The notes under the pieces are model-generated. The model was given only the letters and a program-made list of their open reading frames with translations, made no database searches and was not told the origin of the DNA. A DNA stretch of 64,000 bases from Nocardiopsis sp. TSRI0078 (GTDB taxonomy: Bacteria > Actinomycetota > Actinomycetes > Streptosporangiales > Streptosporangiaceae). Made by a program: the position numbers and the translations under genes. The stretch's first letter is position 1. Each line of letters begins with the position of its first letter. The stretch spans positions 310,001-374,000 of the forward strand of contig NZ_LWLB01000023.1 in assembly GCF_001905145.1 (NCBI RefSeq), given 5' to 3'. Shown in pieces: positions 51,213-59,709 of the stretch.

Positions 51213-51752
51213 ATGCTGGAAAACCTCTTCGCCGTCCCGCTCAGCGGGTTGCTGCTGATCCTCGTCTCCACGGTCGGCATCTTCGCCACCGTCATCACCT
51301 ACACGCGCATCGCGGGTCTGCGCAGCTTCTCCAAGATGTCCAGCTTCGACTTCGCCATGACCGTCGCCGTCGGATCACTCGTGGCGACGGTCGCGGTGGC
51401 GCAGGTGTCGCTGCTCGAAGGCATGACGGCCCTGGCCGTGCTCTACCTGCTGCAGGTCGCCATCGCCCTGCTGCGCCGCCTCGCCCCGTTCAAGCAGGCG
51501 GTCGACAACACGCCTCTGCTGCTCATGTCCGAAGGCACGATGCTCAGGGACAACATGAGGAGATCCCGGATCACCGAGGACGACATCAAGTCGAAACTCC
51601 GCAGCTCCAACGTCAGGAGCATGGACTCGGTCCGCGCGGTCGTGCTGGAGACGACCGGGGACATCAGCGTGCTGCACGGACCGGGCGAACTGGACCTCTC
51701 ACTTTTCCAGGACGTACAGGACGCAAGGAGGATCGGGAAGGGCGACATGTGA
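51213..51752 (+). CDS. DUF421/YetF-family membrane protein
   Basis: A 179-residue protein: three membrane helices (about residues 8-28, 38-60, 65-88), with TRIAGLRSFSKMSSFDFAMT typical of DUF421, followed by the cytoplasmic YetF-like domain (LLMSEGTMLRDNMRRSRITE, DDIKSKLRSSNVRSMDSVRA and VVLETTGDISVL). Function unknown; linked to envelope or stress responses in other bacteria. AGGGG precedes ATG 51213. Its first 71 codons are duplicated almost identically at 42228-42440. Confidence 0.88.
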   Translation: MLENLFAVPLSGLLLILVSTVGIFATVITYTRIAGLRSFSKMSSFDFAMTVAVGSLVATVAVAQVSLLEGMTALAVLYLLQVAIALLRRLAPFKQAVDNTPLLLMSEGTMLRDNMRRSRITEDDIKSKLRSSNVRSMDSVRAVVLETTGDISVLHGPGELDLSLFQDVQDARRIGKGDM

Positions 51753-51988
51753 CCCGTCGTAGTCCGCCGGGAAAAGCACGGTCGGGATCGTCGGCAGGCC
51801 GCCGGAGCCCTTGGGGAACGGATACCGTTCACCGGCCTCCTACGGTCATGCCAGCGGTCTCTTCCGGTATCGGAGGAATTCCCTGTTCTGGTGGTGGACG
51901 CCGGCGTATTCGCAGACCGGATCCTCCGTGGTGTCGAGAGCGCCAGGGCTGCGGGGACGCCCCGGTACAGCCTCGAGGGAAGGAACAC

Positions 51989-52657
51989 GTGGCGAAGGAC
52001 CAGCACACCATCACCCGGGACCAGTGGCGGCAGGCCGAACTGCTCTGGGACTTCCACCGGATGCACCACCGGCTGCGGCCGTGCGACGTGGCGATCGGCC
52101 TCGGCAGCCATGACCTCGGCGTCGCGATCCGCTCCGCCGAGCTGTACCACGCCGGGCTCTTCCCGACCCTGGTGTTCACCGGCGGCAACAGCCCCTCCAC
52201 CACAGCGGTGTTCCCGCGCGGAGAGGCCGTGCACTTTCGCGAACACGCCCTCGGTCTCGGTGTCCCCGACTCCGCGATCCTGCTGGAGCCGGAGGCCTCG
52301 AACACCGGCCAGAACATCGCCCTCTCCCGCCAGATCCTGGCCGATGCCGGTATCGTCCCCGCCACCGTGCTGCTGGTCTGCATGCCCTACATGGAGCGGC
52401 GCTCCTTCGCCACCGCCCGGAAGCTGTGGCCAGAGGTCGAGGTGACGTGTGCCTCGCAACCGCTGGAGCTCGACGACTACGCCGCAGGCATCGGCGACGC
52501 GGGACTCGTCATCGACATGATCGTCGGCGACCTCCAGCGGGTGATGGAGTACCCCGGGCGCGGGTTCGCCATCGAGCAGGAGGTCCCCCGGCGGGTGCGC
52601 GCCGCCTACGAGTCACTCGTCGCCTCCGGGTTCGACGGCCACCTGATCCGGGCCTGA
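51989..52657 (+). CDS. YdcF-family (DUF218) protein
   Basis: A 222-residue soluble DUF218/YdcF protein: DVAIGLGSHDLGVAIRSAEL, PTLVFTGGNSPSTTAVFPRG with the family Gly-Gly loop, ILLEPEASNTGQNIALSRQI and VLLVCMPYMERRSFATARKL. YdcF binds S-adenosylmethionine in E. coli; the role is unknown. GTG 51989 is preceded by GAGGGAAGGA. No signal peptide. Monocistronic. Confidence 0.85.
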   Translation: MAKDQHTITRDQWRQAELLWDFHRMHHRLRPCDVAIGLGSHDLGVAIRSAELYHAGLFPTLVFTGGNSPSTTAVFPRGEAVHFREHALGLGVPDSAILLEPEASNTGQNIALSRQILADAGIVPATVLLVCMPYMERRSFATARKLWPEVEVTCASQPLELDDYAAGIGDAGLVIDMIVGDLQRVMEYPGRGFAIEQEVPRRVRAAYESLVASGFDGHLIRA

Positions 52658-52721
52658 CTCCTCGCCACCGGGCCGAAGGGCCACCCGCCCGGGCGGACCC
52701 CGGTGAACGCCGTCCGCACCC

Positions 52722-53372
52722 TCATCCTCCTGGCACGCAACGGTGCTCCCCCGCGCGTCGACGGGTGTGCTCGATCAGGACGGCCACCAGGTCGGCGAGT
52801 GCGAGCGCGCCCTCGGGGTGGTTCGCGTGGCGCGGCAGGCGCCGCAGGGGTCCGACCTGGTCGAGCGCGATTCCCGCGCGGGCCAGGACGAAGGACAGCG
52901 CCAGGAACGCCGACCGTGCGTTGCCGTCGGTGAAGGGGTGGAAGAAGCAGACGTCGAGGTAGGCGCGGGCCGCGCGTGCGGGGAGAGCGGGGTCGAGACC
53001 ACCGCTCTGGACCAGGCAGGTGTCGAGGAGGCCGCGCAGGTCCGGACCGGTACCGTAGCGCTCGCGGCCCTGTTTGGCGAAGGCTGGCGCGCCGCGGAAC
53101 GGCGCGTCGGGTACGTCCAGGACCGACCGCTGCCAGGAGCTGAGCAGATCGAAGGTCAAAGGGGCCCCGGAGGCGGCGTCGGCCCTGGCCCGCGCGAGTG
53201 CGGCGAGCATCCCAGCGGCGCGCTCCGGTGAGCGTGCGCCGTCAAAGGCGCGGATGTCGTGGGCCGCCCCGTCCCGGGCGGGGACGACCGGGCTACTGTC
53301 GACGGCGCGGGTCCGCTCCCAGGGCACGGTGTCGCGGATGGTGAGCCAGATACGCAGGTGGTCCGTGCTCAC
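52722..53372 (-). CDS. Fic-family protein with HPFTDGNAR active site
   Basis: A 216-residue Fic-domain protein. The core motif is HPFTDGNAR (His145-Arg153), matching HPFx(D/E)GNGR except Ala in place of the last Gly. Fic proteins transfer AMP or related groups from nucleotides to target hydroxyls. No obvious inhibitory (S/T)xxxE(G/N) helix was found in the protein. GTG 53372 overlaps the stop of the upstream gene (GTGA), so the two are coupled; the partner could be a target or regulator. Similar pairs occur in streptomycetes to my recollection. Confidence 0.82.
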   Translation of the reverse strand: MSTDHLRIWLTIRDTVPWERTRAVDSSPVVPARDGAAHDIRAFDGARSPERAAGMLAALARARADAASGAPLTFDLLSSWQRSVLDVPDAPFRGAPAFAKQGRERYGTGPDLRGLLDTCLVQSGGLDPALPARAARAYLDVCFFHPFTDGNARSAFLALSFVLARAGIALDQVGPLRRLPRHANHPEGALALADLVAVLIEHTRRRAGEHRCVPGG

Positions 53373-54055
53373 TGGCTCTCCTCCTCCCACGGTGAGCCGG
53401 CCAGACGTTCGGCTACCTCCCGTACGACGGGGTTCCCCGGTGCGATCCAGCTCTCGAACCGTCCGTCGACGGCCCTGTCCACCCACTCCTCAGCCGTGTC
53501 CTGCGGCACGTCCCACCTGGTCAGGTACCAGGTAAGGACCAGTTCGCAGTGCACGTACCAGGTCTCGTCCGCACGCGTGCGGTCCAGGACACGGGTGATC
53601 AGGAGGACGGCGGCGCGTTCCCAGGCGTGCTCGCGGTCGGTTGCGCCGACCGGGTGGTGCTCGAACAACTCGGCCAGTTCCTCCAGCCACCTCCGCCACT
53701 CGCACAGCGCGTTCGCGACCCGTTCGAGGGTCTCCTCGGGAGTGGTGATCGAGTGCTTGGGACAGCACCAGCTGTCCACGGGGCCTCCCATCCCAGGACG
53801 TGACCACTGCCAGCCGGTGCTCCACCGCCCGAATCGCCCGACCAGCGCCCTCGTCATCCCCTGTGTCCAGGCATTCCCCACCTCACGGGCCCATGCGATG
53901 TGCGCCCAGACGTCCGCGCCCGCGGGAGGGACCGGGACATCGGCGGCGGGCGGCAGCGCGATCACCTCCGCTGACGCGGACGCATGGTCGAAGGGGTGTG
54001 TGCGGGGATCGGCCTCGCTCCAGCGAAGGTCGAAGGGAAAGAGTTCGGAGCTCAT
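53369..54055 (-). CDS. Hypothetical protein translationally coupled to Fic protein
   Basis: A 228-residue soluble protein rich in Trp (more than ten) and acidic residues, not assigned to a family. ATG 54055 begins MSSELFPFDLRW. Central AWTQGMTRALVGRFGRWSTG and a Cys pair in DSWCCPKHSITTPEE are distinctive. The stop overlaps the fic start by GTGA. It could be a regulator, antitoxin-like partner or substrate of the Fic enzyme; this is inference from coupling only. Confidence 0.7.
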   Translation of the reverse strand: MSSELFPFDLRWSEADPRTHPFDHASASAEVIALPPAADVPVPPAGADVWAHIAWAREVGNAWTQGMTRALVGRFGRWSTGWQWSRPGMGGPVDSWCCPKHSITTPEETLERVANALCEWRRWLEELAELFEHHPVGATDREHAWERAAVLLITRVLDRTRADETWYVHCELVLTWYLTRWDVPQDTAEEWVDRAVDGRFESWIAPGNPVVREVAERLAGSPWEEESQ

Positions 54056-54145
54056 GTACCGAGCGTGCCGCACCCCGGCCTTGGACGAGCAGGTGCCCGT
54101 GACCGTGTGCGCGGGGCCGGGCGGAGGGGCTGTCCGGGATCCGGC

Positions 54146-54505
54146 TCAGGCCTGGACCAGCGACGCCGGGGTCGGCGGGGCGGTGAGCAGTTCCTCGGGC
54201 GCCGTCAGGTGCCAGGCCTCCAGGGTGAGCTCGCTGAGCTCGTCCAGATCGATCCCGTCGAGGTGGACGACCACCCAGCCGAACCCGCCCGCGGTGAACT
54301 GCACCTCGAACACCTCGGGCCGCTCGGCCACGAGGGCGGCCTGCTCCAGAAGGGTCTGCTTCAACCCCACGGTGGCGGTGTCCGGCCACAGGTAGCCGAA
54401 GGGCCTGCCGCGCACACGGAAGGTCGTGTACCGCTCCGACTCCTTGTGCTCGCACTCCGGCAGCGCGTTCACCAACCGCAGAAACCGCTCGATCCCAACA
54501 CCCAT
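54146..54505 (-). CDS. MmcQ/YjbR-family DNA-binding-like protein
   Basis: A 119-residue protein of the MmcQ/YjbR (CyaY-like fold) type: RFLRLVNALPECEHKESERY, TTFRVRGRPFGYLWPDTATV and GGFGWVVVHLDGIDLDELSE are the family blocks. Family function is unknown, with DNA binding suggested by fold. The start at ATG 54505 lacks a clear ribosome binding site; ATG 54523 is an alternative. Confidence 0.78.
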   Translation of the reverse strand: MGVGIERFLRLVNALPECEHKESERYTTFRVRGRPFGYLWPDTATVGLKQTLLEQAALVAERPEVFEVQFTAGGFGWVVVHLDGIDLDELSELTLEAWHLTAPEELLTAPPTPASLVQA

Positions 54506-54628
54506 GGGAGAAGACAACCACACGCCGCCGACAGGGCGGCACGCGGCGGGCGCCGCCGCCGTCGGCGCCGTGACCGAATCCGTGCGTGTGCCGGTGAACC
54601 CCGTGCTCAGGCGGGAGAAGCCACGGGA

Positions 54629-55192
54629 TCAGACCAGCGCCGCGACCACCGCCTGTTCGTCGCCCCAGCGGGCGAGAAGCCGCGGCCTTCCCTCGGGCTC
54701 ACCGCCCAGGACGTGGGGAAGCAGCACCCGCCCCTCCCGAGCCGGTCCGGTGCCGTCACCACCGGAGCCGGACTCCCTGGAGATCAGAACCTGCTGCGGC
54801 CTGCGCTCCAGGAGACGGCCGTCCTCCCAGATCTCCAGCTCCGCCTGCTCCTGCTCGCCCGTCAGGGCCCGCCGGAAGCACGCGAGGGCCACCTCGTCCT
54901 CGGTGCCGTCGTAGACCCAGCGCGTTCCCAGGACGGAGTGCTCCGTGGTGCCGACGAGGTGGTCGTCGTGACCGGGCAGGGGCGCGCCCCGGTAGGTCAG
55001 CGGCACCTGGAGCAGGCGGTCCCCTCGCCGGAGCAGGAACACCTCCACCCCGACCTCTCCCTCGGGATCGTCGAACCTGTACGCGCCGAGCACCTCGTCG
55101 GGCCCCTGGCCCGCCCACGGCCGGCGGTCCAGCCAGGAACTGATCAGCTCGGGTTTGCTCGGTGTGAGGGTGGCCTTGTAGATGATCGCCAT
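54629..55192 (-). CDS. Maltokinase N-terminal cap-like domain protein
   Basis: A 187-residue protein starting MAIIYKATLTPSKPELISSW (ATG 55192). SWLDRRPWAGQGPDEVLGAY, VGVEVFLLRRGDRLLQVPLT and GTTEHSVLGTRWVYDGTEDE match the stand-alone cap domain found at the N-terminus of maltokinases and in small actinobacterial proteins. No kinase domain follows. Function unknown. Confidence 0.8.
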   Translation of the reverse strand: MAIIYKATLTPSKPELISSWLDRRPWAGQGPDEVLGAYRFDDPEGEVGVEVFLLRRGDRLLQVPLTYRGAPLPGHDDHLVGTTEHSVLGTRWVYDGTEDEVALACFRRALTGEQEQAELEIWEDGRLLERRPQQVLISRESGSGGDGTGPAREGRVLLPHVLGGEPEGRPRLLARWGDEQAVVAALV

Positions 55193-55385
55193 GGGCACCA
55201 GTATCCGGCACCGCGGGCGGAGCGCGGGGCGGGCGTCGCGGTCGCGGGGCGGGGCCGTCCGGGGCGCGGCCGGGTCACGTCCGCCCATGGACCCGGCGTG
55301 GCGGGCCCGTCATGCTTGACCGGCCTCCGCGGATTCTCCACGATGGACGGCATCCGTCGTTTCCACAACGGTTCGAGAGGATCCC

Positions 55386-56129
55386 TTGATCACTCCGGAA
55401 GTCGCCGACGGCGTCCACCTCGTCTCCCACGCCCACGTCAACTGCTACCTCATCGAGGACGAGGACGGCGTGACCCTCGTGGACGCGGGCCTGCCGAGCA
55501 TGTGGTCCATGGTCCTGCGGGCCCTGGAGACGCGGGGGCGGCGACCGGACGAGGTCAGGGCGCTGGTACTGACCCACGGCCACTTCGACCACGTGGGTTT
55601 CGCCGTGCGCGCGCACCGGGAATGGAACGTGCCCGTGCTGGTCCACCCGCAGGACGCCTACCTGGCGGCCCACCCCTACCGGTACACGCCCCAGCGCAAC
55701 CGCCTCCTCTACCCGTTCACCCACCCCCGGTCCCTACCGCTGCTGGGCCGGATGGCCGCGGCCGGGGCACTGACCGTCAAGGGGGTGGGCGACGTCGAGC
55801 CGCTGACGACCAGGACCGCCCTACCAGTGCCCGGCCACCCCGTCGCCGTGCACACCCCCGGGCACACCGACGGGCACTGCATCCTCCACCTGCCCGACCG
55901 CGACACCGTCATCAGCGGTGACGCCCTGGTCACCCTCGATCCCTACACCGGCCGGGCGGAACCGCAGATCGTGGCCTCCGCGGCCACCAAGGACACCCAC
56001 CAGGCCCTGGCCTCCCTGGACACGGTCGCCGGCACGGGCGCCACCACGGTGCTGCCCGGCCACGGGGAGCCCTGGACCCAAGGCGCGGAGGCCGCGGTGC
56101 GCCGCGCACTCGAGGTCGGAGAGCACTGA
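55386..56129 (+). CDS. Metallo-beta-lactamase-fold hydrolase (TTG start)
   Basis: A 247-residue MBL-fold protein with zinc ligands HGHFDH (His64, His66, Asp68, His69), HTPGHTDGHC, the bridging Asp in ISGDALVTL, and the final His in LPGHGEPW. This is the glyoxalase II/quorum-lactonase-like layout; substrate unknown. Translation starts at TTG 55386, supported by GAGAGG five bases upstream and by MITPEVADGVHLVSHAHVN being the expected first strand. Cytoplasmic. Confidence 0.87.
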   Translation: MITPEVADGVHLVSHAHVNCYLIEDEDGVTLVDAGLPSMWSMVLRALETRGRRPDEVRALVLTHGHFDHVGFAVRAHREWNVPVLVHPQDAYLAAHPYRYTPQRNRLLYPFTHPRSLPLLGRMAAAGALTVKGVGDVEPLTTRTALPVPGHPVAVHTPGHTDGHCILHLPDRDTVISGDALVTLDPYTGRAEPQIVASAATKDTHQALASLDTVAGTGATTVLPGHGEPWTQGAEAAVRRALEVGEH

Positions 56130-56391
56130 GACGCGGTTCTCCAGCTCGGTCCGCCGTCACCCACCCTCCAAGGCACCGGATACGCCTCACGAACCACGGC
56201 TCCGCCGTCGCCGTGACCGGACCGGGTGTTCCGGAGTGGTCGCGTACGGTCCCGCGCCTGAATACGAGCCATGACGGGAGTACGAACACAGAACCCCCGG
56301 CGGTCACGAAGCGCGGTGGCTCCGTGGCCGCCGGGGCCTGCGCCCGCGTCACCTTTCCCCGGACGCTACCGGCGTCTACCCGTACGACCTC

Positions 56392-57228
56392 CTAGCGGGT
56401 GAAGTCGTCCGGCCCTCGGGTGGGACCGTGGTAGAACTCGTGGTCCGGCTCGTTCTCGGGCACGGGCGGGTAGGTGGGACCGTCCTCGCCCGGCTCCTGA
56501 CGGGCGGCGAGGGCGATGCCCTGGGCCCGCATCGTCCGGGCGACCCTGTTGCGCAGTTCGGGGAGCATCGAGTACAGCACGTTGCCGGGGCAGGCGGTGG
56601 CGTTGAAGTCCCGGTGGCCCAGGATCGCTCCGTGCGGGTTGAGCCCGTAGGCCGCGCACAGCCACGCCAGGGTCGTCACCAGTGAGTCGGTCAGGGCCCC
56701 GGTCGGGCCCACGCTCGTGTACAGGCCCTCGTTCTCGATACCGATGCAGGTGCTGTTGTTGTTGGCCACGTGGGCGCCCACGACGTGGTGGCCCGCCGCG
56801 ATGGATTCCGGGGTGCGGTCGCGGCCCTCCATGACGTGGCCGCCGCGGCTGATGGTCAGCTGCTGTCCGGTGTCGGCCCAGCCGTTGGTGTCCATGTGGT
56901 GGTTCTGGATCGACCTGGACAGGCGCAGGGCGTGGTCGAGTGTGTAGTCGGTGGTGTTGGGCGTCGCGGTGTGGTGGACCACGATGTAGCGCGGTGGGGT
57001 GGCCAGAACCTGGATGGGGCTGCTCGGTGGGCGGGCGCCCCAGGCGCCCCGCCAGTACAGGTACGGCCTGACCGCCTGGACGGAGGTGCTCGTGTTGGCC
57101 GCCTGGGCGGAGGCGCTCGTGGCGCCGACCGCACTGAGGGCTCCGCCGAGGGCGGCGGCACCTGAGGTGATGACGGCTCCGCGCAGGATGCTGCGCCTGT
57201 CCGGACCTGACCGGTGGGTGTTGGTCAT
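56392..57228 (-). CDS. Tat-exported N-acetylmuramoyl-L-alanine amidase/PGRP-like protein
   Basis: A 278-residue protein. The twin-arginine signal DRRSILRGAVITSGAAALGG lies at about 10-29 with cleavage near ATSASA. The amidase_2/PGRP zinc ligands are visible: His in YIVVHHTATPNTTDY, and His and Cys in GHRDFNATACPGNVL; CIGIENEG is the conserved Glu block. It cleaves peptide side chains from peptidoglycan outside the membrane. The C-terminal 40 residues are Pro/Glu-rich. AAAAGGA precedes ATG 57228. Monocistronic. Confidence 0.9.
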   Translation of the reverse strand: MTNTHRSGPDRRSILRGAVITSGAAALGGALSAVGATSASAQAANTSTSVQAVRPYLYWRGAWGARPPSSPIQVLATPPRYIVVHHTATPNTTDYTLDHALRLSRSIQNHHMDTNGWADTGQQLTISRGGHVMEGRDRTPESIAAGHHVVGAHVANNNSTCIGIENEGLYTSVGPTGALTDSLVTTLAWLCAAYGLNPHGAILGHRDFNATACPGNVLYSMLPELRNRVARTMRAQGIALAARQEPGEDGPTYPPVPENEPDHEFYHGPTRGPDDFTR

Positions 57229-58132
57229 GGGAGTCCTTTTGTGTCTCGCAGGGTTACTCGCCAGTTCATGAAAAAACACGAACCCCATGGCGGGCAAAGG
57301 GTCATATCGTTTTTTCCTGTGGCCGATTCCGGCCAGGGAATCAGCACACGACCCTGATAGCCAAGTGCAGTTTGATGTTGTAAGGACGACAGAGGAAACG
57401 AAAGGCGCAATCCTGCTTCGCGCCGTCTTCCCTGGTGCGTCAAGGAGGCGCCGGCACTGCTCCTGCGAACCCGAACGATTCCTGGTACGCGAACGGAACC
57501 GCGCCCTTGTCCCAGGCCGCGGGAAAGGGCTCGGCGCTGTCTGTCGGCGGGGTGATCGCTGGTCGTACCAGGCACTCATCTCATGTGGGCTCTCGGCGGA
57601 CCGCGGATCCGTGACCGCGACCGGATCGGTGTACCTGGCCACTCGCGAGGTCACACGCCTGCTGGACGCGGCCTTCCCCGACATGGCACAGCGCTTCAGG
57701 CAGGCCGCTCCATGAACCCAGCGGCGAACCCCGTACGCGTAAGGGCTGGGCGGGACGGAACGGTTCCAGGGGAGCCGCCCCGCCGCCGCCATGTCGTTTC
57801 GTCCCAGTTCCTCCGTAGTCGTTCACGGCGGCCTCCCTCCAGCGCGTGGAGGCCGGGGCTCGGGGCCGTACGCGTCGCGGAATGCGCGGCGGCCTCCGTC
57901 TCACGTGAAAGCGGATGCCCGTCCCCGGCCAACGCCCTTGCGCGGGATTGCTTCGGGTACACGGACGCGATGGCGTATCCGCTTCTTCGGGGAGTTTGGA
58001 GTAACAGCGCCGACTCGGTCCTGTGAGCCGAGGACGAGGGCGTCGCCCGGGGTATTCTGCGCGCCGACCCGGCTCCGCGTAGTGTGGGGTGTTCGTCGTT
58101 CCTCGGATACCGCAAGGGAAAGGCTGCGCACA
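57229..58132. other. 900-bp gene-poor region
   Basis: No gene could be supported. AT-richer than average near 57240-57320, where the amidase promoter is expected. The open frames here lack motifs, consistent third-position bias and ribosome binding sites. Confidence 0.4.
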
Positions 58133-58471
58133 ATGACAACGGTCGAGGTGGACTGGGTCGACGTCGAGGAGCGCCTTCCGCACGAAGGCGCTGCCGTGTT
58201 GGGGGCCGTGACCTGCCGCTACCGGGACGGGAAGGATGTCTGGTTGGTTCTCCCGATGCACTTTCGGCGCATCCATCCGGATGAGAGCACGGGCGCTGAG
58301 ATCAGGAACGTCTTCATCGACGCGGACGACGTGCTGCGCAAGCCCTACGGCGGCGACACGGAGGAGCAGGTCACGCATTGGGTGGAGTATCCGTGCCTTC
58401 CCGGAACCTCCGTGCGCCAAATCGTCGGTGACGACGTGCACAGCGCCATAGCCGCCGCCAGGCAGGACTGA
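58133..58471 (+). CDS. Small DUF551-like protein
   Basis: A 112-residue soluble acidic protein. Its start, DWVDVEERLPHEGAAVLGAV, resembles the WIxVxERLP opening of DUF551 proteins that are common in phages and mobile DNA; the rest (HFRRIHPDESTGAEIRNVFI) is not recognised. ATG 58133 has AAGGGAAAGG upstream. Function unknown. Confidence 0.6.
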   Translation: MTTVEVDWVDVEERLPHEGAAVLGAVTCRYRDGKDVWLVLPMHFRRIHPDESTGAEIRNVFIDADDVLRKPYGGDTEEQVTHWVEYPCLPGTSVRQIVGDDVHSAIAAARQD

Positions 58472-58538
58472 ACAGGCGAAACAGGAACCTGCTGCGACTG
58501 GCTGCCTGCACAGCAGCTGCCCGCGCACCGGCCTCGGC

Positions 58539-58724
58539 GTGCCGGTGCGGAGGGAGGTGCGGGGGGAAGTCGTCCGCGGTCACATGCGGCTTGCCGAACC
58601 GGACGAGGCCGGGAAGGTGCTGTGGGCCGCCCCGGAGCCGCTACCGTCGAACACCAACGCCCACCCCTCCGAGAGCGTCCGCGCCCGGCTCGACGGCGTG
58701 GGGTTCACCCCTCACGGGCGGTGA
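58539..58724 (+). pseudogene. Possible C-terminal remnant of a Nudix hydrolase
   Basis: A 61-codon frame ending MRLAEPDEAGKVLWAAPEPL then PSNTNAHPSESVRARLDGVG, which reads like the last third of Nudix proteins (EPDKC..LxWxPLDxLPxN). No Nudix box precedes it in any frame. Tentative. Confidence 0.3.
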
Positions 58725-58728
58725 TCCC

Positions 58729-59268
58729 TCAGGCCGCCGGGATACGTACCAGGGTGTCGTAGGTGTCGGTGGTGCGCTCCAGCTCCACACCGAGCCCACG
58801 GGCCCACGCGTCCAGTTCGGCCTGCACGGTCAGACCGTCGCTGTCGTCGTCGACGACCAGTTCCAGTTCGAGGAACGCGCCCACGCCCTCGACCAGGTCG
58901 ACGCACACCTCGATCCGTCCGGCCCTCCCCGTGCGCCGGTGCTTGACGATACGCACGTTCGGTTCGAACCCCATGGCCAGGACGGCGCCGTGCATCTGCT
59001 CCCGGTCCGCGACGGTGGTCTCGTACTCGGCGCACTCCATGGGGTTGGCCAGCGGGGTCTTGGTCGTGAACACGTGCATACCGCCGTCCAGGCTGCGCAG
59101 GCGGGCGAAGGTGTGGCCGACCTTGCCCATCTCGGGCCGCCAACCCGCGGGGGCGTAGGCCTGGTCGTCCTGGAAGACCGGGTCGCCCAGCTCCACCCCG
59201 GCGGCCTGGAGCGCGACCAGAAGCGTTTCCAGATCCGCCACCCGGTACTTCGTCTCGATCTCCCGCAT
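58729..59268 (-). CDS. CYTH-domain protein (class IV adenylate cyclase/thiamine triphosphatase-like)
   Basis: A 179-residue CYTH protein. The signature ExExK is Glu3-Ile-Glu5-Thr-Lys7; then LRSLDGGMHVFTTKTPLANP (strand with Lys), ECAEYETTV, IVKHRRTGRAGRIEVCVDLV and GVGAFLELELVVDDD complete the triphosphate tunnel. Such enzymes hydrolyse or cyclise triphosphates. ATG 59268 with AGGGGGCC upstream. It is downstream of the four-gene minus-strand run but separated by 441 bp. Confidence 0.85.
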   Translation of the reverse strand: MREIETKYRVADLETLLVALQAAGVELGDPVFQDDQAYAPAGWRPEMGKVGHTFARLRSLDGGMHVFTTKTPLANPMECAEYETTVADREQMHGAVLAMGFEPNVRIVKHRRTGRAGRIEVCVDLVEGVGAFLELELVVDDDSDGLTVQAELDAWARGLGVELERTTDTYDTLVRIPAA

Positions 59269-59709
59269 CAGAGGCCCCCTGCGTCTCGGTGTCGTCGTCC
59301 TCACGGAGCGTATCGAGAGCACGACACGGGTGGCGGCGGTATGGCGAATTCGGGGGCCGCCGTCCCGGTAGCGGCCTCGGATCCGGCCCGGCAACGCCTG
59401 TACGTCTCATACCGAAGGCCGCGCCGGGCCCCGGTCCGGCACGGCCTCCTGGAGGGTGCTGCATGCGCGGGCCGCTACAGCAGGCCCGCGATGAGGTGAG
59501 GAGCGAGAGCTCCGGCGAATGGTGGCGGGGGGGTGTCGGCGTTGCCCTTCGTGTGGCCTTGAAGGACTGCGTTGGTGCAGGTCCCGAATCGGGCGCGGGC
59601 TTCCCGCGCCGTCACCGCAGACGCGCCCCCAGGGTCTTTCACACATCGCATACCTGACCATGTCCGGCTGCCGGCGCCGCGTATGGCCATGGCCTCCGGC
59701 ATACGTGCA
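59269..59709. other. 441-bp region without gene
   Basis: No gene or strong hairpin recognised. It separates the CYTH gene from the nuclease operon and may carry the CYTH promoter. Confidence 0.35.

Noticed and set aside
57287-57715. 142-codon plus-strand frame in the gene-poor region
   Set aside because: No start signal, weak codon bias and no motif; insufficient to call a gene.
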